This document shows, in pieces, positions 9,924 through 18,240 of a DNA stretch of 64,000 bases. The notes under the pieces were generated by a model. It ran no database searches, was not told the origin of the DNA, and saw nothing but the letters and a program-made list of their open reading frames with translations. Numbering within the stretch: the stretch's first letter is position 1; every line of letters starts with the position of its first letter. The position numbers and the translations under genes were made by a program. Origin of the DNA: Streptomyces sp. NBC_00572 (GTDB lineage Bacteria > Actinomycetota > Actinomycetes > Streptomycetales > Streptomycetaceae); contig NZ_JAPENX010000001.1 of assembly GCF_026341815.1 (NCBI RefSeq), positions 4,526,001 through 4,590,000 of the forward strand, written 5' to 3'.

Positions 9924-11068
9924 GACCACGGGATGTTCCGGTAGGGGCTCGCAGGGTCCTGGGCGAGGGTGCGGTGGATGGCCACGGACTCCTGGTACAT
10001 CGGCTCGGGGGCGCCCTCGTCGAAGTGGATCAGGCGGGCGAGCAGATAGCCCAGCGAGAACGCCTCCCAGGAGCCGTACGCCTGCCGGGCGGGTTCGAGG
10101 ACCCTCAGCAGGGACTCCTCCGCCTCCTGCGGATCGCAGTACCGTGCGCCGAGCGCGAGCCGTACGACGTTCACGGCGCGGCCGTGGTCGAAGGCGGCGA
10201 GGGTGTCGACCCGGCCGTTCGGCGGGAGGAGGCCGTCGGCGCGGAACCGTCCCTCGTAGTGCGTGATCCGGCGCAGGAACTCGGCGGCCTCGGCCGGGTC
10301 CTCGCCGTAGCGGTCGTCCCGTTCGAACACGGCGTCGACCTCCGTCGCCCACTGCTCGGCGGTGGGAGGTGAGCCGAGGCGCGCGGTGAGCCGGCGCCGT
10401 ATCCCGAGAACGGACTCGGGGGCTCGGCCGACGAGCCGGGTGGCGATCAGGATCCGCAGTTTCTCCCGGAAGTCGGCCCGGTGGTGGACGGCCCAGGGTC
10501 GGTGCAGCCGGGCGACGTCGGTGGGGTAGTCCTCGTACTGGGCGCCGAGCCCGTTCCACACCAGGCCGTTGAGCACGGCGAGGTGCGCGCCGAGCGCGAG
10601 GGCGTGCGCGACCGGCCCGTGCAGGTGCCCGCCGGTATGGGTGAGCAGCCGGAGCCGGGCCGGTCCGCCGCCCCGGGTGCCCGCCTCCTGCCAGGCGCGC
10701 CGGTCGGCGGTTCGGGCGGGGAGCGCGGCCTCGAACGGGGTGTCCGGGTTGACTGCCAGCCACCACCGGTCGTTCGGCCAGGCCGCGGCGAGTTTGACGA
10801 GGGTGGTCTGCTTGAACACCCAGTCCGGGTGCCATGCCGGCAGCATGCCCTCGGTCAGCACCGGTACGACGGTGCGCCGGGCGGCCTTGTCACGCCGGGA
10901 GGGGAGGGGTGGCGTGTAGCCGGGCGCGTCCGCGTGCACCCGTGCCTGCAGCACGTAGAGGCGGGTCCTCCCGAGGACGTCCAGGACGGCCGCCCGGTCA
11001 CCGCCTGCCCCTGCCTCGTACAGCAGCCGTTCGGTGTGCGTCGGTGGTGCCCAGGTCCCCGTGGTCAT
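9920..11068 (-). CDS. DUF1266-type protein, upstream copy
   Basis: 382-aa paralogue of the following gene, and first of the two-gene unit. Shared blocks include MLPAWHPDWVFKQTTL, YEGRFRADGLLPPNGRV, FDHGRAVNVVRLALGARYC and AYGSWEAFSLGYLLARL. No signal peptide, membrane segment or known active site is visible. The two copies are clearly diverged, so the duplication is old. Function unknown; similar families often occur in multi-copy Streptomyces loci. Confidence 0.7.
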   Translation of the reverse strand: MTTGTWAPPTHTERLLYEAGAGGDRAAVLDVLGRTRLYVLQARVHADAPGYTPPLPSRRDKAARRTVVPVLTEGMLPAWHPDWVFKQTTLVKLAAAWPNDRWWLAVNPDTPFEAALPARTADRRAWQEAGTRGGGPARLRLLTHTGGHLHGPVAHALALGAHLAVLNGLVWNGLGAQYEDYPTDVARLHRPWAVHHRADFREKLRILIATRLVGRAPESVLGIRRRLTARLGSPPTAEQWATEVDAVFERDDRYGEDPAEAAEFLRRITHYEGRFRADGLLPPNGRVDTLAAFDHGRAVNVVRLALGARYCDPQEAEESLLRVLEPARQAYGSWEAFSLGYLLARLIHFDEGAPEPMYQESVAIHRTLAQDPASPYRNIPWS

Positions 11069-11122
11069 GGCGAGATCCTACAAACCGGCCCGGAGGGGCG
11101 GTCGTTCAGTGCGGGCGGGTGC

Positions 11123-12235
11123 TCAGAGCCGGGCCGACTTCAGGGACATGTGGAGCAGCAGGCGGTCCTCGCCGTCGTCCAGGTCCAGGCCGGTGAGCTG
11201 CTCGACCCGGGACAGCCGGTAGTAGAGGGTCTGGCGGTGGATGCCCAGGGCCGCCGCCGTGCGGCCCGCCTGGCCCGCGTTGTCGAGGAACACCTCGGCG
11301 GTGCGGGCCAGTTCGGCGTGGGCGGGGGCGATGAGCGGTGCGACGGCGGGGTCGATCTCGGGGTGGTAGAGCGCCGCGAGCAGGCGGTACGGGCCGATCC
11401 CGGCCCACTCCGCGACCGGGCCGAGCGTCGGCTGGGCCGTGGCGGCGCGGGCCGCCGTGTTGGCCTCGCGCCAGGCCGCCGGGAGCTCGGCGAGGCCCCG
11501 GCGGGGGTTCGCGATGCCGGCCGGGGCGGCGGCGCGCAGCCGGTCGGCGGCCGTGTGGGCGGGGGCGAGGTCCTCGGCCGTCCGCAGCCGTACGAGGACG
11601 GCGAGGGACTCGCCCTCGGGGAGCGTGGTGACCGCCGCCGCGCCGGGGACCGACCGGATCGAAGGTGCCTCGCCCTGCCAGGGGGTCACGCAGACGACGG
11701 TGTGCAGGCCGTCCGCGCTGGGGCCCAGGGCCACCCGGAGCGCGGCGACGGCCATGTCGCTCTGCCAGCCGCGCCCGGCGGTCAGGACCGCGGCGAACTC
11801 GCGCGAGAGGTCGGCGTCCGCGCGCTCCTCGTCGGCGAGGAGGTCGCCGATCCGGGTGGCGACCTCCATCGCGGCCGTGAGCTGGTCGGGCGTGGGGCCG
11901 GGCTCGGCGTCGAGCAGCCAGACGTACCCGAGGACGACGCCCCGATGGCGTACGGGCAGGCAGAGGCGGTCCCGGTACACGCCGGCGTCCGGGGCGGCCG
12001 GGATGCGGACCGGGCCCGTCGCCCGGGTGATGCCGAAGCCCTCGAACCAGGTGCGGACCGCCGGGGTCGACTTCCGGGTCAGGATCGACCGCGTCCGGAC
12101 GGGGTCCATCGCGGTGTCGTCGTCGCTGTCGTGGGCGCCGAAGGCGATCAGACCGAAATCGCGGTTCTCCAGCGTCGCCGGCGCACCGAGGAGCGCGGAG
12201 ATCTCGTCCACCAGTTCTTGGTAATCGCCCTTCAC
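11123..12235 (-). CDS. PucR-family regulator, probable proline catabolism regulator
   Basis: 370-aa regulator with a C-terminal PucR-type HTH (AAALGIHRQTLYYRLSRVEQLTGLDL) and N-terminal GAF-like sensory region. It is divergent from the proline dehydrogenase gene, and PucR-type activators are known to control proline utilisation in several Gram-positive bacteria, so a PutR-like role is inferred. Start GTG 12235 (MKGDYQELVDEI) is taken because upstream sequence is non-coding in character; the open frame extends further. An 18-20 bp palindrome in the divergent promoter is a candidate operator. Confidence 0.82.
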   Translation of the reverse strand: MKGDYQELVDEISALLGAPATLENRDFGLIAFGAHDSDDDTAMDPVRTRSILTRKSTPAVRTWFEGFGITRATGPVRIPAAPDAGVYRDRLCLPVRHRGVVLGYVWLLDAEPGPTPDQLTAAMEVATRIGDLLADEERADADLSREFAAVLTAGRGWQSDMAVAALRVALGPSADGLHTVVCVTPWQGEAPSIRSVPGAAAVTTLPEGESLAVLVRLRTAEDLAPAHTAADRLRAAAPAGIANPRRGLAELPAAWREANTAARAATAQPTLGPVAEWAGIGPYRLLAALYHPEIDPAVAPLIAPAHAELARTAEVFLDNAGQAGRTAAALGIHRQTLYYRLSRVEQLTGLDLDDGEDRLLLHMSLKSARL

Positions 12236-12253
12236 AGCGCCATTCTCGCACCC

Positions 12254-12273
12254 TCTCAGACATATGTATGAGA
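12254..12273. promoter_or_regulatory. Candidate operator between putR-like gene and proDH
   Basis: TCTCAGACATATGTATGAGA is a palindrome with a single mismatched pair, centred on ACATATGT. It is the only such element in the 182-nt divergent region and sits about 20-40 nt upstream of the PucR-type gene start. Binding by that regulator is inferred. Confidence 0.55.
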
Positions 12274-12417
12274 TGCCGCCCACGGATGCGTGACAGCTGT
12301 AGATGGCGGACGATCGGAGCGATCCATAGGTTTCACGGTGGTTCTTCGTGCTGTTCCCGTTTTCTTCCGAAAGATCGGGTACGGCACCCTTCGTCACCTG
12401 TCCTTCTGGAGGTCCCC

Positions 12418-13344
12418 GTGCTGGGTCCCGTGATCCTCGCCGCGTCGCGCAGCGACAAGATGCGCCGTTTCGTGTCGGCCGCCCCCGGGACCAAGCAGGT
12501 CGTCGCCCGCTTCATCGCCGGTGAGTCGGTCGACGACGTCGTCCCGATCGTCCAGGAGCTGAGCGACCGCGGCCTGGAGGTCACCCTCGACGTCGTCGGT
12601 GAGGACATCACCACCGTCGAGCAGTCGTACGCCGCCCGGGACGCCTACCTGGAGCTCATCGGCCGCCTCAAGGAGCTGGGCCTCGGCGAGCGCGCCGAGA
12701 TGTCCGTGAAGCTCTCGATGTTCGGCCAGTCGCTGGAGAACGGCCACGAGCTGGCCCTCGCGAACGTCCGTCCGGTCGTCGCGGCCGCCGCCGAGATCGG
12801 CACCACGGTCACCCTGGACGCCGAGGACCACACCACCCTCGACTCGATGTTCGCCATCCACGAGGAGCTGCGGAAGACCCACCCGCAGACCGGCTGTGTC
12901 ATCCAGGCCTACCTCTTCCGCACCGAGGACGACGCCCGTCGCCTCGCCGCGAACGGCTCCCGCGTCCGGATCGTGAAGGGCGCCTACAAGGAGCCCGCCT
13001 CCGTCGCCATCCAGGACAAGCCCGAGATCGACAAGGCGTACGTCCGGATCATGAGGATCCTGATGGACGGCGAGGGCTACCCGATGATCGGCTCCCACGA
13101 CCCGCGGCTCATCGCCGTCGGCCAGGAGCTCGCCCGCCGTGCGGGGCGCAAGCTGGACGAGTACGAGTTCCAGATGCTGTACGGCATCCGGAGCGAGGAG
13201 CAGCACCGGCTCGCCGCGGAGGGACACCGCATGCGCGTGTACACCGCCTACGGCACCGACTGGTACGGCTACTTCATGCGCCGCCTGGCGGAGAAGCCGG
13301 CCAACCTCCTCTTCTTCGTCCGATCCATCCTCACCAAGGGCTGA
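12418..13344 (+). CDS. Proline dehydrogenase (monofunctional)
   Basis: Flavoenzyme oxidising L-proline to pyrroline-5-carboxylate, passing electrons to quinone. 308 aa, typical of the monofunctional Gram-positive ProDH barrel. Conserved C-terminal substrate segment YGTDWYGYFMRRLAEKPANL supplies the Arg pair. Start GTG 12418 follows GGAGG by 5 nt; the longer frame upstream is not homologous. Forms an operon with the next gene (32-nt gap). Confidence 0.93.
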   Translation: MLGPVILAASRSDKMRRFVSAAPGTKQVVARFIAGESVDDVVPIVQELSDRGLEVTLDVVGEDITTVEQSYAARDAYLELIGRLKELGLGERAEMSVKLSMFGQSLENGHELALANVRPVVAAAAEIGTTVTLDAEDHTTLDSMFAIHEELRKTHPQTGCVIQAYLFRTEDDARRLAANGSRVRIVKGAYKEPASVAIQDKPEIDKAYVRIMRILMDGEGYPMIGSHDPRLIAVGQELARRAGRKLDEYEFQMLYGIRSEEQHRLAAEGHRMRVYTAYGTDWYGYFMRRLAEKPANLLFFVRSILTKG

Positions 13345-13376
13345 GCCCACACCCCTCAGAAGGAGTCACGCGACCC

Positions 13377-15017
13377 ATGGACGCTGTCACCCAGGTCCCC
13401 GCTCCGGTCAACGAGCCGGTGCACAGCTACGCCCCCGGATCCCCCGAGCGCGCCCGCCTCGAGACCAAGCTCAAGGAGCTGTCCGAGAACCCCCGCGAGC
13501 TGCCGATGACCATCGGTGGCGTGAAGCGCCTCGGCGGCGGCGAGGAGTTCAAGGTCGTCCAGCCGCACAACCACAAGGCCGTCATCGGTACCTTCCGCGG
13601 CGCCACCACGCAGGACGCCCAGGACGCCGTCGACGCGGCCCTGGCCGCGGCCCCGGCCTGGCGCGCGATGGCCTTCGACGACCGTGCCGCGATCATCCTG
13701 CGCGCCGCCGAGCTGCTCGCCGGCCCGTGGCGCGAGACGCTGGCCGCGTCCACGATGCTCGGCCAGTCGAAGACCGCCCAGCAGGCCGAGATCGACACCC
13801 CGTGCGAGCTCGTCGACTTCTGGCGCTTCAACGTGGCGTACGCCCGCCAGATCCTGGCCGAGCAGCCGCCGGCGAACTCCCCGGGTGTGTGGAACCGTCT
13901 GGACCACCGCCCGCTGGAGGGCTTCGTCTACGCGATCACGCCGTTCAACTTCACGGCCATCGCGGGCAACCTGCCCACCGCCCCCGCCCTGATGGGCAAC
14001 GTGGTGGTCTGGAAGCCGTCCCCGACGCAGACCCACTCCGCCGTGCTCCTCATGGAGCTCCTGGAGGAGGCCGGCCTGCCGAAGGGTGTCATCAACCTGG
14101 TGACCGGCGACGGCATCGCCGTCTCCGAGGTGGCCCTGAACCACCCCGACCTGGCGGGTATCCACTTCACCGGTTCGACCAAGACCTTCCAGCACCTGTG
14201 GAAGACGGTCGGCACCAACATCGAGAAGTACCGCTCGTACCCGCGGATCGTCGGCGAGACCGGCGGCAAGGACTTCGTCGTCGCGCACCCCAGCGCCGAC
14301 CGCGCCATCCTGAAGACCGCGCTGACCCGTGGCTCCTTCGAGTTCCAGGGCCAGAAGTGCTCCGCGTCCTCGCGCGCCTACGTTCCGGCCTCCATCTGGA
14401 ACGACGGCTTCAAGGAGGAGTTCGCGGCCGAGGTCGACGGCATCACCATGGGTGACGTCACCGATCTGTCGAACTTCATCGGCGCCGTCATCGACGAGCG
14501 CTCGTTCGCCAAGAACAAGGCCGCGATCGACCGTGCCGCGGCCGACCCGACCTGCACGATCATCGCCGGTGGCACGTACGACGACTCGGTGGGCTACTTC
14601 GTCCGTCCGACCGTCATCGCCTGCACCGACCCGGAGAACGAGGTCTTCAAGGCCGAGTACTTCGGTCCGATCCTCGCGATCCACGTTTACGACGACAGCT
14701 CGGCCGAGAAGTACGACGAGATGCTGACCCAGATGGAGTCGGTCTCGGACTACGCCCTCACCGGCGCGGTCATCTCCGGTGACCGCGCGGCGGCCGCGTA
14801 CACGATGGAGAAGCTCCGCTTCGCCGCGGGCAACTTCTACATCAACGACAAGTCGACCGGCGCCGTCGTCGGCCAGCAGCCCTTCGGCGGCGGCCGTGCC
14901 TCGGGTACGAACGACAAGGCCGGTGCCCCGCAGAACCTGATGCGCTGGACGCTGACCCGCGCCATCAAGGAGACGCTGGTTCCGCCGACCGAGTACGGCT
15001 ACCCCCACATGGGCTGA
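13377..15017 (+). CDS. pruA: 1-pyrroline-5-carboxylate dehydrogenase
   Basis: Second step of proline degradation: oxidises glutamate semialdehyde to glutamate with NAD+. 546-aa aldehyde dehydrogenase fold with catalytic Cys in FEFQGQKCSASSRAYV, general-base Glu in VGETGGKDFVV, NAD-binding segment VVWKPSPTQTHSA and FTGSTKTF. ATG 13377 has AAGGAG upstream. Separate ProDH and P5CDH polypeptides, as in other actinobacteria, instead of a PutA fusion. Confidence 0.95.
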   Translation: MDAVTQVPAPVNEPVHSYAPGSPERARLETKLKELSENPRELPMTIGGVKRLGGGEEFKVVQPHNHKAVIGTFRGATTQDAQDAVDAALAAAPAWRAMAFDDRAAIILRAAELLAGPWRETLAASTMLGQSKTAQQAEIDTPCELVDFWRFNVAYARQILAEQPPANSPGVWNRLDHRPLEGFVYAITPFNFTAIAGNLPTAPALMGNVVVWKPSPTQTHSAVLLMELLEEAGLPKGVINLVTGDGIAVSEVALNHPDLAGIHFTGSTKTFQHLWKTVGTNIEKYRSYPRIVGETGGKDFVVAHPSADRAILKTALTRGSFEFQGQKCSASSRAYVPASIWNDGFKEEFAAEVDGITMGDVTDLSNFIGAVIDERSFAKNKAAIDRAAADPTCTIIAGGTYDDSVGYFVRPTVIACTDPENEVFKAEYFGPILAIHVYDDSSAEKYDEMLTQMESVSDYALTGAVISGDRAAAAYTMEKLRFAAGNFYINDKSTGAVVGQQPFGGGRASGTNDKAGAPQNLMRWTLTRAIKETLVPPTEYGYPHMG

Positions 15018-15049
15018 CGCCCCCCGCCTCTGACACGGAGGCCCCCTGA

Positions 15050-15093
15050 CACCGCCCCCCTCCTCGGTCCCCCAACTGAGGACGGGGGCGGTT
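15050..15093 (+). terminator. Terminator after pruA
   Basis: Long hairpin: outer arms CCGCCCCC/GGGGGCGG and inner CCTC.GT/AC.GAGG around a C-rich loop. Ends the proline operon. Confidence 0.65.
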
Positions 15094-15146
15094 CTCATGC
15101 GGCGGGCTTACGCTGCTGGGAGGGGGCTTCGGTGAGGAGGCACGAC

Positions 15147-15383
15147 ATGCCTGGTTCGACGACGATCCGGCCGGGGCACGGGGCCGACGCGGTCGAGCAC
15201 CTCGACGCGCTGCGGATGACGTCCCTGATGAAGGAGCTGGGCCGGCTGCTGACGGCGACGGGACCCGACCGGATCACCGACGCGCAGGTCGCGGCCCTGT
15301 GCGGGGGCGAGGCCGGCCGTCGGGAGGATTTCACCGACTGGGTGGAGCGCGTCGTCCGCGATCTGGAGAAGGCTACGGCCTGA
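15147..15383 (+). CDS. Small hypothetical protein
   Basis: 78-aa acidic, helical-looking soluble protein starting MPGSTTIRPG. ATG 15147 has a strong GAGGAGG Shine-Dalgarno with 7-nt spacing, and codon use is coding-like. Its 3' end overlaps the 3' end of the convergent hydrolase gene by 11 nt. No family recognised. Confidence 0.6.
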   Translation: MPGSTTIRPGHGADAVEHLDALRMTSLMKELGRLLTATGPDRITDAQVAALCGGEAGRREDFTDWVERVVRDLEKATA

Positions 15384-16266
15384 CCGGAACGTGCCGCGCG
15401 AGGAAGTCGCCGATCAGCGAGGCGATCTGCGGCGCGTGGGTCTCCAGGGCGAAGTGGCCCGTGGGGAGGAGGTGGATCTCGGCGTCCGGGAGGTCGCGGC
15501 GGAAGGCTTCGGCGCCCGCCGGGACGAAGACCTGGTCGCCTTCGCCCCAGACCGCGAGGAGCGGGACCCGGCTGGTGCGGAAGTACTCCTGGAAGGCCGG
15601 GTAGAGGGCGAAGTTGGACCCGTAGTCGGCGATCAGGCCGAGCTGGATGTCGTCCTGCCCTTCGCGGGCCATGAGGCCGGCGTCGTGGTGCCAGGCGTCG
15701 GGGCTGAGCAGGTCGCGGTACTCGGCCGGGACGCCGGTCTCGTACTGCCAGCGGATGCCGTCGAGGGAGCGGATGGCGCGGACCGGCTCCTCGGTCTCGG
15801 GGGTGCGCTCCTCGATCAGGGCGAGGACCGGTGCCCAGGCCTCGGCGCCGAGGCCCTCCTCGTACGCGTTGCCGTTCTGGCTGATGATCGCGGTGATCCG
15901 CTCCGGGTGGGCGAGGGCGAGGCGCAGGCCGATGGGGGAGCCGTAGTCCTGGATGTAGAGGGCGAACCGGTCGAGGCCCAGGGCCTCGGTGAACTCGGCG
16001 GTGAGCGCCGCCAGTTCGGCGAAGGTGTAGTCGAAGTCGGCCGCCGAGGGGGCGGCGCTGCGGCCGAAGCCCAGGTGGTCCAGGGCGATCAGCCGGTAGT
16101 TCCCGGCGAGCAGCGGGATCAGGTCGCGGAACATGTGCGAGCTGGTGGGGAAGCCGTGCAGCAGCAGGAGTACGGGGGCGTCGGCCGGGCCCGCCTCACG
16201 GTAGGCGATCTCGTGGTCACGGACCTTGACGGTGCGGTGGTGCGTCGGCAGCACGGTCGTCGCCAT
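15373..16266 (-). CDS. Alpha/beta hydrolase, haloalkane dehalogenase/epoxide hydrolase-like
   Basis: 297 aa. Oxyanion-region motif LLLLHGFPTSSHMFRDL, nucleophile elbow YIQDYGSPIG with Asp107 in place of Ser, acid in WGEGDQVF and catalytic His in PTGHFALE. An Asp nucleophile places it near haloalkane dehalogenases and epoxide hydrolases, not esterases; the actual substrate cannot be told. Divergent from the acetyltransferase gene across a 109-nt, lower-GC region with inverted repeats. Confidence 0.82.
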   Translation of the reverse strand: MATTVLPTHHRTVKVRDHEIAYREAGPADAPVLLLLHGFPTSSHMFRDLIPLLAGNYRLIALDHLGFGRSAAPSAADFDYTFAELAALTAEFTEALGLDRFALYIQDYGSPIGLRLALAHPERITAIISQNGNAYEEGLGAEAWAPVLALIEERTPETEEPVRAIRSLDGIRWQYETGVPAEYRDLLSPDAWHHDAGLMAREGQDDIQLGLIADYGSNFALYPAFQEYFRTSRVPLLAVWGEGDQVFVPAGAEAFRRDLPDAEIHLLPTGHFALETHAPQIASLIGDFLARHVPVRP

Positions 16267-16321
16267 CTCTAACCCCTTAAGTGCGTGTGACTGGTTATGA
16301 GATGACTCAATCAGGTGCTGG

Positions 16322-16351
16322 CTAACCTGTCAATGGATTATGAGAGGTTAG
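16322..16351. promoter_or_regulatory. Inverted repeat in divergent promoter
   Basis: Perfect 7-bp arms CTAACCT (16322-16328) and AGGTTAG (16345-16351), spacer 16 nt, with related TAACC/GGTTA half-sites at about 16270 and 16292. A minus-strand -35 TTGACA (16332-16327) with TTGAGT 17 nt on serves the hydrolase gene. Candidate operator; no regulator gene adjoins. Confidence 0.45.
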
Positions 16352-16375
16352 TACTGGGTGTGGGAGCCTGGGCGC

Positions 16376-16912
16376 ATGACCGTGAGGATCGCGCCCACCC
16401 ATGAACTCGGGGCCGCCCGGCTCCACTCCGTACGCGAGCTGCTCGACACCGCCTTCGACGGCGACTTCTCCGACGACGACTGGGACCACACCCTCGGCGG
16501 TGTCCACGCCTGGGTCGAGGACGAGCGGGGCGTCGCCGCCCACGGCGCCGTCGTGATGCGCCGCGCCCTCCACCGGGGCCGCTCCCTGCGCGTCGGTTAC
16601 GTCGAAGGGGTCGCCGTCCGCGCCGACCTCAGGCGCCAGGGGCTCGGCGGGGCCGTGATGGAGGAGCTGGAGCGGGTCATCGACGGCGCGTACGTCCTCG
16701 GGGCGCTCGGCGCCTCGGACGCCGGGGCCGCGCTCTACCGGGCACGCGGCTGGCGCGTCTGGGAAGGCCGCCTCGAAGCCATGGGGCCCGAGGGGATCGT
16801 CCGCCTCGCGGAGGAGGAGGGGCACGTCCTGCTGCGCCGGGCGGCCGGTCGGGCACTGCCCGATCCGGCCGCCGCGCTCGTCTTCGACTGGCGGGACGGC
16901 GACGTGATGTGA
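16376..16912 (+). CDS. Aminoglycoside 2'-N-acetyltransferase family protein (AAC(2'))
   Basis: 178-aa GNAT. Sequence pattern matches the AAC(2')-I family of mycobacteria and Providencia: AFDGDFSDDDWDHTLGG, RSLRVGYVEGVAVRADLRRQGLG (acetyl-CoA loop), ALGASDAGAALYRARGW and C-terminal FDWRDGDVM. The family acetylates the 2'-amino group of aminoglycosides; in actinobacteria it may have another physiological role. Start ATG 16376 (MTVRIAPTHE) with GGGAG 9 nt upstream; an in-frame GTG lies at 16358. Confidence 0.85.
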   Translation: MTVRIAPTHELGAARLHSVRELLDTAFDGDFSDDDWDHTLGGVHAWVEDERGVAAHGAVVMRRALHRGRSLRVGYVEGVAVRADLRRQGLGGAVMEELERVIDGAYVLGALGASDAGAALYRARGWRVWEGRLEAMGPEGIVRLAEEEGHVLLRRAAGRALPDPAAALVFDWRDGDVM

Positions 16913-16928
16913 GGGAGAGCGGGCAGGG

Positions 16929-17672
16929 TCAGGAGGACTTCGAGCGGTCCTGGTCCACCCGCCCCTTGGTCGTCTCCAGGTGCGAGGTGAACAGGGCGGA
17001 GAACATCGACGCCAGAGCGACGGTGATCGCGAGCCCGCCCATGCCGAGCGTCCCGATGAAGCACATCGCCATCGCGCCGCCGACGATGACGGCCCACACC
17101 GCGAGCGCCACCTTGCCGCGGCGGCTCAGGAACAGCCACCGGTGCGGGGCGGCGGGCCGGGCCTCCAGGGCCCCCGCCGGTCCCGCCGTCGCCGCGCGCG
17201 GCCGCTTGAAGTAGCCGTACACCAGCCACTCGCCGCACAGCTCCCAGCCCTCGGGCTCCAGCTCGGCCAGGACCTTGACGCGGCGCCGGGCGCCGATGAC
17301 CTCGCGGCGGTACTCCCAGCGCAGTGTCGCCGTCGCGGAGCGGCGGCAGACGAACCGGCCGAGCGAGTCCAGGGACTCCACCTCCCAGCCCTGGTCGCCG
17401 TGGACGGTGAGCATCCGGCGGTCGTTGAAGAGGTCCGCCGTCCAGGTCCAGCTCTCCGCCTTCCCGTCCGGCTCGCCCGGCAGCGGCGCGAGCCCGCCGA
17501 GCTGGGCGGCGAAGGCGGCGGCCGGCCCGAACTCCTCCTCCGGACGCGTCCCGGTCCCGGCGAGATGCCCGCGCAGGTCCTCGACGGTGGCGGCGATCTG
17601 CTCCTCCGGCACTCCCGTGGTGCGCAGCGCGTCGGTGAGCTCTCCGAAGTAGCGGTCGGATTCCGTGGTCAT
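16929..17672 (-). CDS. Membrane protein partner of PadR regulator
   Basis: 247 aa. N-terminal about 60 residues look like a HAAS/DUF1700-type helical domain (SDRYFGELTDALRTTGVPEEQIAATVEDLRGHL); the middle resembles a DUF2812-like soluble domain (GWEVESLDSLGRF, GWELCGEWLVYGYFKR); two hydrophobic segments near the C-terminus (VALAVWAVIVGGAMAMCFIG and following). Coupled to the upstream padR by an ATGA overlap. PadR plus HAAS-domain protein is a common pairing; the membrane protein is usually the regulated target. Domain names are from pattern recognition. Confidence 0.72.
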   Translation of the reverse strand: MTTESDRYFGELTDALRTTGVPEEQIAATVEDLRGHLAGTGTRPEEEFGPAAAFAAQLGGLAPLPGEPDGKAESWTWTADLFNDRRMLTVHGDQGWEVESLDSLGRFVCRRSATATLRWEYRREVIGARRRVKVLAELEPEGWELCGEWLVYGYFKRPRAATAGPAGALEARPAAPHRWLFLSRRGKVALAVWAVIVGGAMAMCFIGTLGMGGLAITVALASMFSALFTSHLETTKGRVDQDRSKSS

Positions 17673-18010
17673 GTGGTGCTTCCCCCTGGGTGGAGCGTGG
17701 TCTCGACTGCGCGGTGGAAGCGCAGCCAGTCGCGGCTCTCGGTGGCGAGGTGCTCGCGCCCCTGCGCGGTGAGTCGGTAGTAGCGGCGTCCGGGGCCGCG
17801 TTCGGCGGCGCGGAACTCGGCTTCCACCAGACCGGCTTCCTCCAGGCGGTTCAGGACGGGGTAGAGCGTCCCGCCCTTGATCTCGCCGAGTCCCGCCTCG
17901 GCGAGTGCCTTGGCGATCTCGTACCCGTAGCTCTCCCCGTCGGTCAGGCGGGAGAGGACGAGCAGGTCGAGGACTCCCTTGAGCCAGCTGGATCTGCGGT
18001 CTGCGGCCAT
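17669..18010 (-). CDS. PadR family transcriptional regulator
   Basis: 113-aa winged-helix regulator. Typical PadR segments: LLVLSRLTDGESYGYEIAKAL, GTLYPVLNRLEEAGLVEAEF, RRYYRLTAQGREHL. Stop overlaps the start of the downstream membrane protein gene (ATGA). Direct repeats upstream of its start suggest autoregulation. Confidence 0.92.
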   Translation of the reverse strand: MAADRRSSWLKGVLDLLVLSRLTDGESYGYEIAKALAEAGLGEIKGGTLYPVLNRLEEAGLVEAEFRAAERGPGRRYYRLTAQGREHLATESRDWLRFHRAVETTLHPGGSTT

Positions 18011-18029
18011 GGATGTATTGGAGCACCAG

Positions 18030-18054
18030 CTAGGTAGGACTGCAAACTAGATAG
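18030..18054. promoter_or_regulatory. Direct repeats upstream of padR
   Basis: CTAGGTAG (18030-18037) and CTAGATAG (18047-18054) are 17 nt apart, in the 55 nt upstream of padR. Candidate PadR binding sites or overlapping promoter elements. Confidence 0.4.
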
Positions 18055-18065
18055 GTGAGCCGATC

Positions 18066-18221
18066 TCATCGCGCGACCAGCATCTTCCCCAGGTTCTCGC
18101 CGCGCAGCATCCCCAGGAACGCGCTCACGATCCGCTCGAAGCCCTCCACGACCGTCACGTCCAGGGGCAGCGATCCGTCGCGCAGGTGCGGGACGACCAG
18201 CTCGTACAGCTCGTCGAGGGC
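18066..18221 (-). pseudogene. 3' remnant of a medium-chain oxidoreductase gene
   Basis: Only the last ~52 codons survive: ALDELYELVVPHLRDGSLPL, then VVEGFERIVSAFLGMLRGENLGKMLV. This is the usual C-terminus of NADPH:quinone-type zinc-independent MDR oxidoreductases (about 340 aa when complete). No nucleotide-binding domain exists upstream; the sequence instead becomes another gene remnant. Confidence 0.65.
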
Positions 18222-18240
18222 GGTGCTCTCGATGGTGAGC

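Noticed and set aside
15095..15334. 79-codon minus-strand frame opposite the small hypothetical gene
   Set aside because: The plus-strand frame has a strong GAGGAGG site with correct spacing; the minus frame has none.
16322..16825. Minus-strand frame opposite the acetyltransferase
   Set aside because: The plus frame matches AAC(2') end to end.
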